In this document: in pieces, positions 17,972-26,875 of the stretch
How positions within the stretch are numbered: position 1 is the stretch's first letter
How the letters are laid out: each line of letters begins with the position of its first letter
Assembly: GCA_002471275.1 (NCBI GenBank)
Contig: DKPQ01000014.1
Span: 62,461 to 126,460, forward strand
Length of the DNA stretch: 64,000 bases
Origin: Flammeovirgaceae bacterium UBA7330
Lineage (GTDB): Bacteria; Bacteroidota; Bacteroidia; Cytophagales; Cyclobacteriaceae
Direction of reading: 5' to 3'
Notes under the pieces: generated by a model
Seen by the model: only the letters and a program-made list of their open reading frames with translations
Database searches by the model: none
Told to the model about the DNA's origin: nothing
Made by a program: the position numbers and the translations under genes

Positions 17972-19687
17972 TTACCCCTCGGGCCACTCCAGCTCTATCC
18001 CCTGCGACTGAATAAATCTCTGGAAGTCGGCCAATAGACTTGCATCAGCTCTTACGGCTTCAGGAGTGACCTTTTTATTCAAAGCAAAGGCGCACAACAT
18101 CCCCACTGCCTCTCCGATACTCCACTCCACCGGGTGAAGTCGGTAGCAACCATTGGTGATGTGAGTGGTTCCGATGTTTTTGTTGGCTGGCAGAATGTTT
18201 TTCATCCGCTCTGGCAGCAGAGCCCCTAGCGGGATCTGGAACGGCAATGAACCAAAGTCGATGTAGTTGTTGCCTCCGCTGCTAGGATGCAGGTCAATGT
18301 GATAATACCCGATGCCCACACTGTCTTCAAACCTGGCTGCTTTGGTTCCCTTTTTCTTTCCTGCCACCATGATCCTGTTTTCAGCTCCCACATGCTCTTC
18401 CAGGATGGTGAATTGTGCCCTGATCCTGCGAGACTCCCTGATGTATGGGTATTTGGCCAGGCCATCTTCCGTGCCCATCATGTCTTTTCGCAGTCGGATA
18501 CCCGGCCAGCCTGCACCACCATCCGGTCGGGGAGCTTCCGTCTGTAGCCAATACAGCAAGGAAAGGCTTAGCTGCTTCCCTCTGTTCACATTTTTATTAA
18601 ACTCGGCCTCGCTCACGTCCACGATGTTACCCAGGAAGTAGTCATTCTGCGGCCAGTTGACAATGGTGGCTCCACCTGCGTAGGTTCCAGGAACAAAATT
18701 GCCCGGGTTGATGATGCGTCTGTACAGCCAAAGATTCAGGGCATCACCTGTCCTGACTCCCTCAGGATGAAATCCAAGGGTCTTGGGCTTTAACGTAGAA
18801 GGATGGGTATAGCTCAGGTCCAGCAGCTTACCAGACCAGGGATGGTCCATTTTGGGTGTGAATGCCTGCCAGAAATCATATTCTCTGGGTTTGGGGATCA
18901 CATGGTTTTCACCCGGAACATAATCTATGGCAAAGCATACCGTGAACGCCTGGTTATTGGTGGGGTCTGCCTTTTCTGCAGCATGCAATTCATTCGTTTC
19001 TGCTTTTGACTCCGCACCAGTCACATATTCCGTTCCCGTGAGTGGAAGCAAATCTCCCAGCTCAGTGGCATCAATGAAATAGCTGGCAGAAATGAACTTT
19101 TCATTGTCATCTCTCAGGTCACGTATATTCACACTTTTCACGGAATCCCCATCCACATCAGCGGCCACCACCTTATGTTGAGGCAGTAAAATCAGTTTGC
19201 CTGAACTCATATACGGAGCAAGCATCTCCAGCATCACTGCCAGGGCGACTCGAGGTTCATGACATATTCTGGAAACCGAGCCATCGCCCGGATTTAAATT
19301 TTCTTTGGCTTTTGCCTCAGGTGTTAATGGGTAATTTCGTCTGTAGAAATCCCGGACCCTTCTCCGATATTCCCTGTAAGATTCGGGGGCTCCATGGGTC
19401 TCGATCCACTTGTGCTCATCCGGAGGTACCCCCTGTTGGCTGATCTGCCCTCCAATCCAATCTGTCTCCTCAGTCAGGATAACGGACAGGCCATTTCGCA
19501 AACACCCTAAAGCTGCTGCAACGCCTCCCAGGCCACCACCAGCTATCACTACGTCGGTGCGAGCTTCGGTCTCCAGGTTAGCAATGCTTCTTGATTGATC
19601 AGCAAATGCCGTTGAGTATCCCCATGCAGGAGCACCTAAAATGAGGCTTCCGGCAGATAAATTGCCAATAAAATCCCTTCTATCCAT
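17972..19687 (-). CDS. Tat-exported FAD-dependent oxidoreductase, locus 2
   Basis: This 571-residue protein starts at the ATG directly before a twin-arginine signal (MDRRDFIGNLSAGSLILGAP). The frame is open 15 codons further to 19732, but that extension would place residues before the Tat motif. Rossmann motif VVIAGGGLGGVAAALGCLRN (about 46-65) is followed by ILTEETDWIGGQ. Middle (SYFIDATELGDLLPLTG) and C-terminal (THITNGCYRLHPVEWSIGEA) blocks match the FAD_oxidored family. Tat export implies it folds with FAD in the cytoplasm. It is the last gene of the long locus 2 run, 45 bases after a sulfatase. Likely a periplasmic sugar or glycoside oxidoreductase; substrate unknown. Confidence 0.88.
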   Translation of the reverse strand: MDRRDFIGNLSAGSLILGAPAWGYSTAFADQSRSIANLETEARTDVVIAGGGLGGVAAALGCLRNGLSVILTEETDWIGGQISQQGVPPDEHKWIETHGAPESYREYRRRVRDFYRRNYPLTPEAKAKENLNPGDGSVSRICHEPRVALAVMLEMLAPYMSSGKLILLPQHKVVAADVDGDSVKSVNIRDLRDDNEKFISASYFIDATELGDLLPLTGTEYVTGAESKAETNELHAAEKADPTNNQAFTVCFAIDYVPGENHVIPKPREYDFWQAFTPKMDHPWSGKLLDLSYTHPSTLKPKTLGFHPEGVRTGDALNLWLYRRIINPGNFVPGTYAGGATIVNWPQNDYFLGNIVDVSEAEFNKNVNRGKQLSLSLLYWLQTEAPRPDGGAGWPGIRLRKDMMGTEDGLAKYPYIRESRRIRAQFTILEEHVGAENRIMVAGKKKGTKAARFEDSVGIGYYHIDLHPSSGGNNYIDFGSLPFQIPLGALLPERMKNILPANKNIGTTHITNGCYRLHPVEWSIGEAVGMLCAFALNKKVTPEAVRADASLLADFQRFIQSQGIELEWPEG

Positions 19688-19732
19688 GTTATCTACTTTA
19701 TAAAGAATGTTAATGCTGGAGATGATCTCCAA

Positions 19733-21196
19733 TCATTTATAATCCAATCCCTGATCACTTTTTTCGCAGGATTCAACCCACTGCAAAAGGTCCGACCTGA
19801 GTCGGCTTACTATAGTTTCGTTTTCCATGCTGATGTCTAAAGTTTCCCCCGGATCCGCCTCAATATCATACAGCTCCCAACTTTCGCCCTGATCCGGTGA
19901 GTATAGTTTGTATTTCCCTTCTACCCAGGACAGCTGGTCTTTGAATTGAAAACCTATTGGTGTTGGTCTGGTATCCATTTTCCCTTCAAGAAGTGGTACC
20001 AAACTGATGCCGTCTACCATAGGCTGATTGGGCATCTCAATATCCAGAATATCTAAAATAGTTGGGTAATAATCGCTGGTGCTTACCGGGAGATCAACTT
20101 TTGAGGATTGAGTAATCCTTTCCGGCCAATACATGATACCCGGCACCCTCACACCACCTTCGTACAGGCTTCTCTTCCTGCCTCGGAGTCCTTTAGTGGA
20201 TCCCTGGGTTCTGGCTATTCTCTTTGCGCCTTCAGGGCCATTGTCACTGGTGTAGAAGATCAGCGTGTTTTCATCAGCACCTAATTCTTCAAGTGTAGTC
20301 AGCAACCGACCGATCTGTTCATCCATGGCAGTGATACAGCCGTAGTAGTGCTGAATATCCTCGCTCATTCCGGGATACATGTTCCGGTACTTTTCACCAG
20401 TCAGAACCGGAAGATGTGGGGTATGAAACCAGATCACCGCCAGGAATGGCTCCTCACTTTCTACACTTTCCTTTACAAATGGGATCGCCCGATCCATGAT
20501 CACACGGGAGTCGTCCCCTTCCAGGTTATCGGTTTCTATTTGTCCGGGGCCAGTCCAATAGAAAGTACCAAAATGATCTCCCGGTGTGCGGTTCCCAACA
20601 TCTAATGCCTCTTTTGAGGGCGTGACCATTGGATCCCAGGTTGGGACTTTTGACTCTGTGGAAAAACATACATCAAAACCATTGTCCCAGGGAGGAGAAT
20701 ACACATCCGGCTTTCGACCGCCCCGGTTAGCATCGATGGTGTCATTGGTGAGTGTGCCCAGGTGCCATTTCCCAAAATGACCTGTGCGATACCCTTTGGT
20801 TTTTACTGCCTCAGCAAGGGTAATCTCTTCAGGTTTCATCATGCCAGCATTGGCTGTGTAGATACCATACCTGTAAGGATGCCGGCCTGTGATGCAACTG
20901 CCACGTGTGGGTGAGCAAACTGGTGCAGCAGCATAAAACCGATTGAAATGGATACCTGAACCAGCCATCCGGTCCAGGTGTGGAGTGAGGATGGTATCAT
21001 TCCCATTGTATCCTGTATCACCCCAGCCATGATCATCTGCCATGAGAAGGATGATGTTGGGTTTTGGGATGGTCTCATCAGCTTGATTTGCTCCTGATTG
21101 ACATCCGGTTAGGCTAAAAATAAGAGAGAAAAAAAAGAGGGTATTTGAAGAGTTACTTTTTACCACTTGTAAATTCGGGTTAATCAAAAAAGCCAC
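19733..21196 (-). CDS. S1-family sulfatase, lipoprotein, locus 2
   Basis: This 487-residue protein has a lipoprotein signal with Cys32 (SLIFSLTGC). The active-site motif C-S-P-T-R at Cys94 is the Cys-type formylglycine precursor. Metal-binding DDHG (Asp54-Asp55), HFGKWHLG and FYTSDNGPEG are present, so the site looks complete. It hydrolyses sulfate esters on a polysaccharide or its fragments. Maturation needs an anaerobic sulfatase-maturing enzyme or FGE that is not in this window. A GTG at 21166 is an alternative start that would give a more usual signal length. The next gene in this direction is the Tat FAD oxidoreductase. An antitoxin remnant on the plus strand separates it from the FG-GAP gene, interrupting locus 2. 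Confidence 0.93.
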   Translation of the reverse strand: MAFLINPNLQVVKSNSSNTLFFFSLIFSLTGCQSGANQADETIPKPNIILLMADDHGWGDTGYNGNDTILTPHLDRMAGSGIHFNRFYAAAPVCSPTRGSCITGRHPYRYGIYTANAGMMKPEEITLAEAVKTKGYRTGHFGKWHLGTLTNDTIDANRGGRKPDVYSPPWDNGFDVCFSTESKVPTWDPMVTPSKEALDVGNRTPGDHFGTFYWTGPGQIETDNLEGDDSRVIMDRAIPFVKESVESEEPFLAVIWFHTPHLPVLTGEKYRNMYPGMSEDIQHYYGCITAMDEQIGRLLTTLEELGADENTLIFYTSDNGPEGAKRIARTQGSTKGLRGRKRSLYEGGVRVPGIMYWPERITQSSKVDLPVSTSDYYPTILDILDIEMPNQPMVDGISLVPLLEGKMDTRPTPIGFQFKDQLSWVEGKYKLYSPDQGESWELYDIEADPGETLDISMENETIVSRLRSDLLQWVESCEKSDQGLDYK

Positions 21197-21387
21197 GAAT
21201 GCACTAATTTAATTTAAAGTAGCTAGAATACTGACACATCAAGTCAGAACGGAATTTAAGAATATTTAAATAAAAGCTGATTGATATTTGAAATGTCATT
21301 ACAAAATAATCTCACTAATATTCGTCTGAGGTTGCTAAACTGAAAATAGAATGAAAACGTTATCTTCACACTAGGAAAGGCACCATT

Positions 21388-21618
21388 ATGGGAACAAATC
21401 AAATAAGAGAATTACTTCATGAATACATCAATAAGGCAGATGACCGTTTAATCAATTTAATGTATGCGATGGTCCAGTCGGATATGAAGGAAGATGATTA
21501 TGAGTTAAGTACCACTCATAGGGAGATTTTAGATGAGAGAATTGCTTCTCATGAAGCAAATCCAACGGCTGGATCAAGTTGGAAGGAGGTAAAAGCTCGA
21601 ATTAAAAGCCAATTGTGA
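21388..21618 (+). CDS. Antitoxin of the addiction-module component type (PF09720-like), toxin lost
   Basis: This 76-residue acidic, helix-rich protein ends in THREILDERIASHEANPTAG and then SSWKEVKARIKSQL, the hallmark tail of the small unstable antitoxin family that pairs with ParE/RelE toxins. It is a plus-strand gene wedged between two minus-strand locus 2 genes. The stop codon overlaps the start (GTGA) of a truncated toxin reading frame, so the module is now an orphan antitoxin. Confidence 0.8.
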   Translation: MGTNQIRELLHEYINKADDRLINLMYAMVQSDMKEDDYELSTTHREILDERIASHEANPTAGSSWKEVKARIKSQL

Positions 21619-21728
21619 AGTACAGCCTCATTGTTAAAGCTGAACTTGACATGCTGAAATACAACCATCAAAAATCCCTACTCATTTTTCAGATAATAGA
21701 AAAATCCATCCTCTGCACCAATAAGTAA
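21615..21728 (+). pseudogene. Truncated RelE/ParE-type toxin remnant
   Basis: Beginning with GTG at 21615, overlapping the antitoxin stop, the frame reads VKYSLIVKAELDMLKYNH, which resembles the start of RelE/ParE toxins. It then runs into the convergent FG-GAP gene and stops at 21728 after 37 codons. A full toxin would be about 95-100 residues. The recognisable part ends around 21668, where the downstream gene begins to overlap. Confidence 0.6.
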
Positions 21729-23624
21729 ATCAGGTACGTCATTTCCATCCCAATCCACGATGGTGGGGCTGGTGGTATGACCTGCAAGCAAAGCATCAGA
21801 CATGTTGCCATGGTCCTTGAAAGAAGTGACGCCATCCCTGGTCCCTGTATTCTCAAAGAAATCAACGTTCTTGCTATTAAGGATCAAGTCCAGATCACCA
21901 TCCTGATCCCAATCCGTAAAGGTGAATTTTCTTCGTCCACTTCCGCCTGCTTCCCTTTCATTCAACCTTAATACCTCACCATTCTCATCTCTGAAAATTC
22001 TCTGTCCCGGCTTCAAAATCAGCTCCTCACCTGCTTTAAATCGCTCAAAGAACGCCAGATAACCTTCATGATCGAGCATGACCAAATCCATCAAACCATC
22101 CTCGTTCCAGTCGATGGCATAAGGGATTGTTCTCCACTGTGGAGCCAGCTCATTCTCTTTTGGATCCCACCATGTCCAGGCCGGCTTAGGTGCTTTTCCT
22201 TCCCAGGCCACCTTCACACTTTGCTTCTCAGATAGTTGAGGTGCTCCTTTGCTTCCCACATTCTTATACCATTCCACCTTACCCCAGATAGAATTTACGA
22301 TCACATCTTTCAGACCATCTCCGTCCCAGTCAGCCACAGACAAGGTCGTATAGCCCCACTTTGCTTCACATGGTCCCTGAATAGACCCGTTGTCACCGGC
22401 CATGATCCTGACGGGCTCACCACCAATTTCCAATCGTACAGGTTCCGCCCACTTTGGAGGATTGTTTCCATCCAGATTTTCAATGAAACCAATATATCCT
22501 GCGGTATTTCCACAAATAAGATCCAGATCACCATCATCATCCCAGTCTACACTATACGGTGTGACCAATGCCCCAAACTTGACATGCGCTGCTTCCTGTC
22601 GGAAATAGACAGGTGACTTGAATACGGGCATGTTTTGTGCAAGGGCACCAGTATTCTCTACAAAGGCTACCCTTCCATCTTCATCTCCTACCACCAAGTC
22701 TATGTCCCCATCATTGTCCCAATCCAGGGCTACCGGAATGATCATCTCGAGGTCCATTTTCACCAGGCCGGATTCATTTTCCAGGAATTTACCTTTTGCA
22801 TACTTTGGCTTTTCCCGGGTGCCGATATTCTCAAACCAGGTGAATCGGTCTATAAACTCTCCACAGATGAGATCCAGATCACCATCCCCATCAAAATCCG
22901 CAAAATTCGGTGTGGGTGCGCCATACACATTGATTCTTTCACCGCCTGCTTCCAATCGTCCTTTGTTGACATAAGTGCCCTCTACATTTTCAATGAGAAA
23001 GACGTAGCCATACAATGGCCCATTGGTCCAGGTTCCATTGTCATCGTAGGCATTATCCCAGCCATAGTCCGTCCAGTCATCCACGCCAACGACCAGGTCC
23101 ATGTCTCCATCATTCTCATAGTCCACGTACTTCCATTGGTTGAATCTTGGCTTCTTATTGTACTTTCCTTCCGGATAATCATTCTTTAATACTTCAATGA
23201 TGGAATCCAAAGGGAACAGCTCTTTGGGATTGGCATCAAGAGAAGTGCGGAAATCTACCAGCTCCTTACCACCCACAATGAAACGAGGCTCACCCCCAAC
23301 ATACGATACCTGGATATTCTTCACGGCATCCCCTAATCGCACGGGTGCTTTGAAGTCCGGAAATTTATCTCCTGATGCATTTTCAAAGAAATAAATCCCA
23401 TTGAAAGGTTTGTCCGGGCAGGAAACAACCAAATCCATGTCCCCATCCTGGTCGTAATCCATGGGAAGAGGCCAGGCCCATAGCCCTACTCCAAGATCGG
23501 AGGTCAGGCCCGGGTTATTGTATTTCATCCGTTCAACATCCTTTTTGGAAATGGTGGTTTCTTTAGGAGCTGAGCAGTTAAAGAACAGACTTATCGCTAG
23601 TATAGGGGCAAAAAAGTACTTCAT
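21678..23624 (-). CDS. FG-GAP/VCBS-repeat lipoprotein, locus 2
   Basis: This 648-residue protein has a lipoprotein signal (LAISLFFNC, Cys17). At least nine FG-GAP-type repeats carry calcium-binding Asp-rich loops (DYDQDGDMDLVV, DYENDGDMDLVVG, DFDGDGDLDLICG, DWDNDGDIDLVVG, DWDDDGDLDLICG, DWDGDGLKDVIV, DWNEDGLMDLV, DWDQDGDLDLIL, DWDGNDVPDLLIG), enough for a full propeller. Such proteins bind or act on glycans at the surface; some lyases use this fold. It lies 19 bases after an FAD oxidoreductase gene, so it is co-transcribed with it. No catalytic residues can be named. Confidence 0.85.
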   Translation of the reverse strand: MKYFFAPILAISLFFNCSAPKETTISKKDVERMKYNNPGLTSDLGVGLWAWPLPMDYDQDGDMDLVVSCPDKPFNGIYFFENASGDKFPDFKAPVRLGDAVKNIQVSYVGGEPRFIVGGKELVDFRTSLDANPKELFPLDSIIEVLKNDYPEGKYNKKPRFNQWKYVDYENDGDMDLVVGVDDWTDYGWDNAYDDNGTWTNGPLYGYVFLIENVEGTYVNKGRLEAGGERINVYGAPTPNFADFDGDGDLDLICGEFIDRFTWFENIGTREKPKYAKGKFLENESGLVKMDLEMIIPVALDWDNDGDIDLVVGDEDGRVAFVENTGALAQNMPVFKSPVYFRQEAAHVKFGALVTPYSVDWDDDGDLDLICGNTAGYIGFIENLDGNNPPKWAEPVRLEIGGEPVRIMAGDNGSIQGPCEAKWGYTTLSVADWDGDGLKDVIVNSIWGKVEWYKNVGSKGAPQLSEKQSVKVAWEGKAPKPAWTWWDPKENELAPQWRTIPYAIDWNEDGLMDLVMLDHEGYLAFFERFKAGEELILKPGQRIFRDENGEVLRLNEREAGGSGRRKFTFTDWDQDGDLDLILNSKNVDFFENTGTRDGVTSFKDHGNMSDALLAGHTTSPTIVDWDGNDVPDLLIGAEDGFFYYLKNE

Positions 23625-23643
23625 TAAATTGGTTGTTATTTGA

Positions 23644-25299
23644 TCAATCTAATGATAATACTTGTCCTTTAGCTAACAAGGCCTCTTTTAGCTTATCATA
23701 ATTTACATCCTGCACAGCAGCGTTGTTATCAATTGCCATGCTGGCTGTGACTGCAGCAGACTGACCAAGGATCATAAATACTGGCTCCATCCTGATAGAT
23801 CCAAAGGCAATATGACTGGAAGAAACACAAACTGGTACTACCAGGTTGGTGCATTCTTCTTTCTTAGGTACAATCGATCCAAAAGAAATTTGGTATGGCT
23901 TCTTAGGGTGCACCCCTATGTCACCTTCGTTCTGTACAAAACCATCTTCTTTGATGTATCGCTGGACATTGTGTGAATCCATGGCATAAGATCCCATTCC
24001 AACAGGGTCTTTTACTTCCCGAGTACCCATTACTTCATGCTCGGTAGTCACATACTGACCAATCATCCGTCTTGCTTCACGCACATAGATCTGGTGAGGC
24101 CAGTTGCCATTATCTACAAACTCATCTTTGGCCAGTCCCCACTCATTCATTTTTGTTCGGATGTCTTCTGGAACCCGTGGGTCATTGGCTACATAGTAGA
24201 GCAGTCCTTTTTGGTAGTCTTCATGCTCCTTGATGATCTCTTTCCTTCGCTCGTATGAAGCTTCCGGATAATCGTAATTCATCCCAATGTTGTCGCTGCT
24301 AAAAGGACCGTGATTGTTGGTATCTGTCTTCCTGTTAGGGATCACATCAAACTTTTGGAACCAGTCCTTACGACCCGTATCAAAGACTCTACCCAACAAC
24401 TCGTAATCTTTTGGATCATAGTTGGCTGGCTTAGGGAAAGGCACCCTGTTATCAGGATGGTTGCTCATACAAAGCCTGAAACAATAGGCCTGGATTTTAT
24501 CGTCACCTGCTCCATATTCTCCAGGATCTTCGGTAGATATTTTTGGCAGCACACCACTTGATGGATCACCTGGAACTACGTAAGGAGAAATGTCCTCCCA
24601 GAACCAATGCTGATGATGTAAAACGCCCGTTTGAACGCCATTCCATTTTTCACCATAAGTATCCTGACTCTCCCTCCCCACATGGTAACTCACATTGGCT
24701 TCTGCCATCAAGTCACCTTCATAGGTAGCATCAATGAAAGCTTTTCCTGCAAACCGTTTCCCTGAAAGAGTAGTCATGGCAATGATTTTACCATCAGCCA
24801 TCTCCACGCCTCCTGACCTGTTCAGCCACTCATCACGGAATACCTTTATTTCATATTCACGAATAAAGTCTTCAAACACATTCTCTGCAATGTGGGGCTC
24901 AAAGATCCACATGGTTCGGTTTGCTCCATCAATGGCTGGAGTACCCTGGCCTACATTACCATACTCGGATTTTTCCTGCCATTTCCAGGTGCTATCCACA
25001 GCATAGTAGTTGAATACACGCTGATAGAACTCTCGCGATAGTCCGCCGATGGCTTCTTTTTTACCAGTATCAGTAAATCCCAGACCACCGGAAGACAGAC
25101 CTCCCAGGTGAATATCCGGTGATACCATGATAACAGATTTTCCTGAACGAACCACTTCTACTGCTGCGGTTACGGCACCAGAAGTTCCGCCATAAACAAT
25201 CACATCAGCAGAAAACTGATTGGTCTGATCACTTTGATCTGCCGACTGTTGGCAGGAAAAAAAACTTATTACAAACAGAAATAGAAAGATATTTTTCAT
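23644..25299 (-). CDS. Lipoprotein FAD-dependent oxidoreductase, locus 2 (copy c)
   Basis: This 551-residue protein has a lipoprotein signal (Cys16 in SFFSC). Rossmann motif VIVYGGTSGAVTAAVEVVRS (about 33-52) is followed by LGGLSSGGLGFTDTGKKEAI. Family blocks FIDATYEGDLMAEA and SSSHIAFGSIRMEPVFMILG are present. By eye it is very close to the 26876 gene over the whole length, including HHQHWFWEDISPY and NHPDNRVPFPKP, so the two are a recent duplicate pair with a sulfatase between them. As a Sec-type lipoprotein it must take up FAD after export. Reaction unknown. Confidence 0.88.
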   Translation of the reverse strand: MKNIFLFLFVISFFSCQQSADQSDQTNQFSADVIVYGGTSGAVTAAVEVVRSGKSVIMVSPDIHLGGLSSGGLGFTDTGKKEAIGGLSREFYQRVFNYYAVDSTWKWQEKSEYGNVGQGTPAIDGANRTMWIFEPHIAENVFEDFIREYEIKVFRDEWLNRSGGVEMADGKIIAMTTLSGKRFAGKAFIDATYEGDLMAEANVSYHVGRESQDTYGEKWNGVQTGVLHHQHWFWEDISPYVVPGDPSSGVLPKISTEDPGEYGAGDDKIQAYCFRLCMSNHPDNRVPFPKPANYDPKDYELLGRVFDTGRKDWFQKFDVIPNRKTDTNNHGPFSSDNIGMNYDYPEASYERRKEIIKEHEDYQKGLLYYVANDPRVPEDIRTKMNEWGLAKDEFVDNGNWPHQIYVREARRMIGQYVTTEHEVMGTREVKDPVGMGSYAMDSHNVQRYIKEDGFVQNEGDIGVHPKKPYQISFGSIVPKKEECTNLVVPVCVSSSHIAFGSIRMEPVFMILGQSAAVTASMAIDNNAAVQDVNYDKLKEALLAKGQVLSLD

Positions 25300-25335
25300 A
25301 TGGGTTGAGTGATTAATTTGATGTCTGTTTAATTT

Positions 25336-26847
25336 TTAATCTTCAGTAATATAAGGCATTAATTCGTCCTTCATGGCTTGAGCCAGGTCCTTTCGGGTTT
25401 CTGCGATATCGTTCAGTTCTGAAGGGTCGTTGGCAAGATCATAAAGCTGTCCCAACTTCAAGGAGTCTTTCGAAAGAATGAATTTAAAATCCCCCTTCCT
25501 AAATGCAAAAGCATTTCCGGATGACTGGACTACTACATTGGGACGATTCCCTTTTTCCCTTCCCTCTAAAATCGGCAGCATATCATAAGCATCTTTTGCA
25601 CTGCCCTCTGGCAATGAATAGCCGACAATTGCAGCAAGCGTTGGCATCACATCATTTAATGCAAATAGCTCATCACTCCATTTTCCCTCAGGGAAATGTC
25701 CTGACCATTTGGCAATAAATGGAGTCCTTACTCCTCCTTCCCAGATAGAACCTTTTCTGCCTTTCAAAATGCCGTTTGGAGCATGAAGAGGAATTGTATC
25801 CGAATCAATAAGGGCCTGTTCTTCATCGCTGAATTGATTTCCAGAAAGATTATTGGTGGTTTTTGATGCATCGAGAAAACGACTGGTGAGGCTGAAAGTA
25901 GAACCATTGTCGCTTGCAAACATGATAATGGTGTTATCTGTTAGTCCATGATCTTCGACAAACCGTAAGATCTCACCAATGCGGACGTCAAGCTCATGAA
26001 CGAAATCCCCATAAGTGCCTGCATCTGTTTTCCCATCAAATTCTTTTCCGGGAGCTAATGGGATATGGGGGACATAAGGTGAGTAATAGAGAAAGAAAGG
26101 ATCATTTTTGTTGGCCAGGTGATCATTGAGAAACTCAATGCTCTTTTCGGTAACGTAAGGCAGGTATTCGTCTAACCCAAAATGTTCGATGTGATCCTGG
26201 TTCTGGGCTTTTTCCGTGGTATAAAAGTCATGATCTATTGTGCCGGTCACCATCTTATTCGTCAACACCCAGCACTCACTGGCGCAGCTAAAACCTACCC
26301 AGTGGTCAAACCCATGATCGACAGGACCATCCCAGACAGATTTAGACAGATCAATGTTAGCTCCATTGTCTTCATGAAAAAAAGTGCCATACCCGACAGG
26401 CTTTTCGCCATCCAGCGTAGGAAATTGTGCCCCCAGGTGCCATTTCCCGAATCCTGCTGTAACATAGCCGGCATCTTTCAGCATCTGAGGCAGGGTAAGC
26501 TGATCCGGTTCCATCATGGACTTTGAATAATTTCTTAGCACCCCATGCTTGTTCCAGCTTCTCCATGGGTATGTCCCGGTCATCAGTGCATACCTGGAAG
26601 GTGAGCAAACAGAGACCGGACAATAGGCATTGGTCAGACTGATCCCTTCAGCTGCCAGCTTATCCAGATTGGGTGTTGGGATCAGCGATTCCTCATTGTA
26701 AGCTCGCAGATCTCCATACCCGAGATCATCCGCAAAGATGAATATGATGTTGGGCAGTTTTTCCTTTTCATTTTGTGTGGTGCATGCACCCAGAGCCAAT
26801 AAAATGATAAAAAAGATGGATTTATGTAGATTTATAATCATTGACAT
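25336..26847 (-). CDS. S1-family sulfatase, lipoprotein, locus 2
   Basis: The protein is about 503 residues from the ATG at 26847; the frame is open to 26886, but that start overlaps the preceding gene and precedes the signal by an odd 13 residues. An ATG at 26841 is also possible. Lipoprotein Cys22 is in LLALGAC. The active site reads C-S-P-S-R (Cys81), with FADDLGYGD for metal binding and GFGKWHLGAQ and FASDNGS also present. This is the Cys-type S1 class and should remove sulfate from glycans. It lies between the two closely related FAD oxidoreductase genes, with gaps of about 30 bases. Confidence 0.93.
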   Translation of the reverse strand: MSMIINLHKSIFFIILLALGACTTQNEKEKLPNIIFIFADDLGYGDLRAYNEESLIPTPNLDKLAAEGISLTNAYCPVSVCSPSRYALMTGTYPWRSWNKHGVLRNYSKSMMEPDQLTLPQMLKDAGYVTAGFGKWHLGAQFPTLDGEKPVGYGTFFHEDNGANIDLSKSVWDGPVDHGFDHWVGFSCASECWVLTNKMVTGTIDHDFYTTEKAQNQDHIEHFGLDEYLPYVTEKSIEFLNDHLANKNDPFFLYYSPYVPHIPLAPGKEFDGKTDAGTYGDFVHELDVRIGEILRFVEDHGLTDNTIIMFASDNGSTFSLTSRFLDASKTTNNLSGNQFSDEEQALIDSDTIPLHAPNGILKGRKGSIWEGGVRTPFIAKWSGHFPEGKWSDELFALNDVMPTLAAIVGYSLPEGSAKDAYDMLPILEGREKGNRPNVVVQSSGNAFAFRKGDFKFILSKDSLKLGQLYDLANDPSELNDIAETRKDLAQAMKDELMPYITED

Positions 26848-26875
26848 TTTTTTTGAAAACAAGGTAATCAAGGAC

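Noticed and set aside
22635..23189. Plus-strand frame of 184 codons opposite the FG-GAP gene
   Set aside because: Produced by the repetitive Asp-rich codons of the real gene on the other strand.
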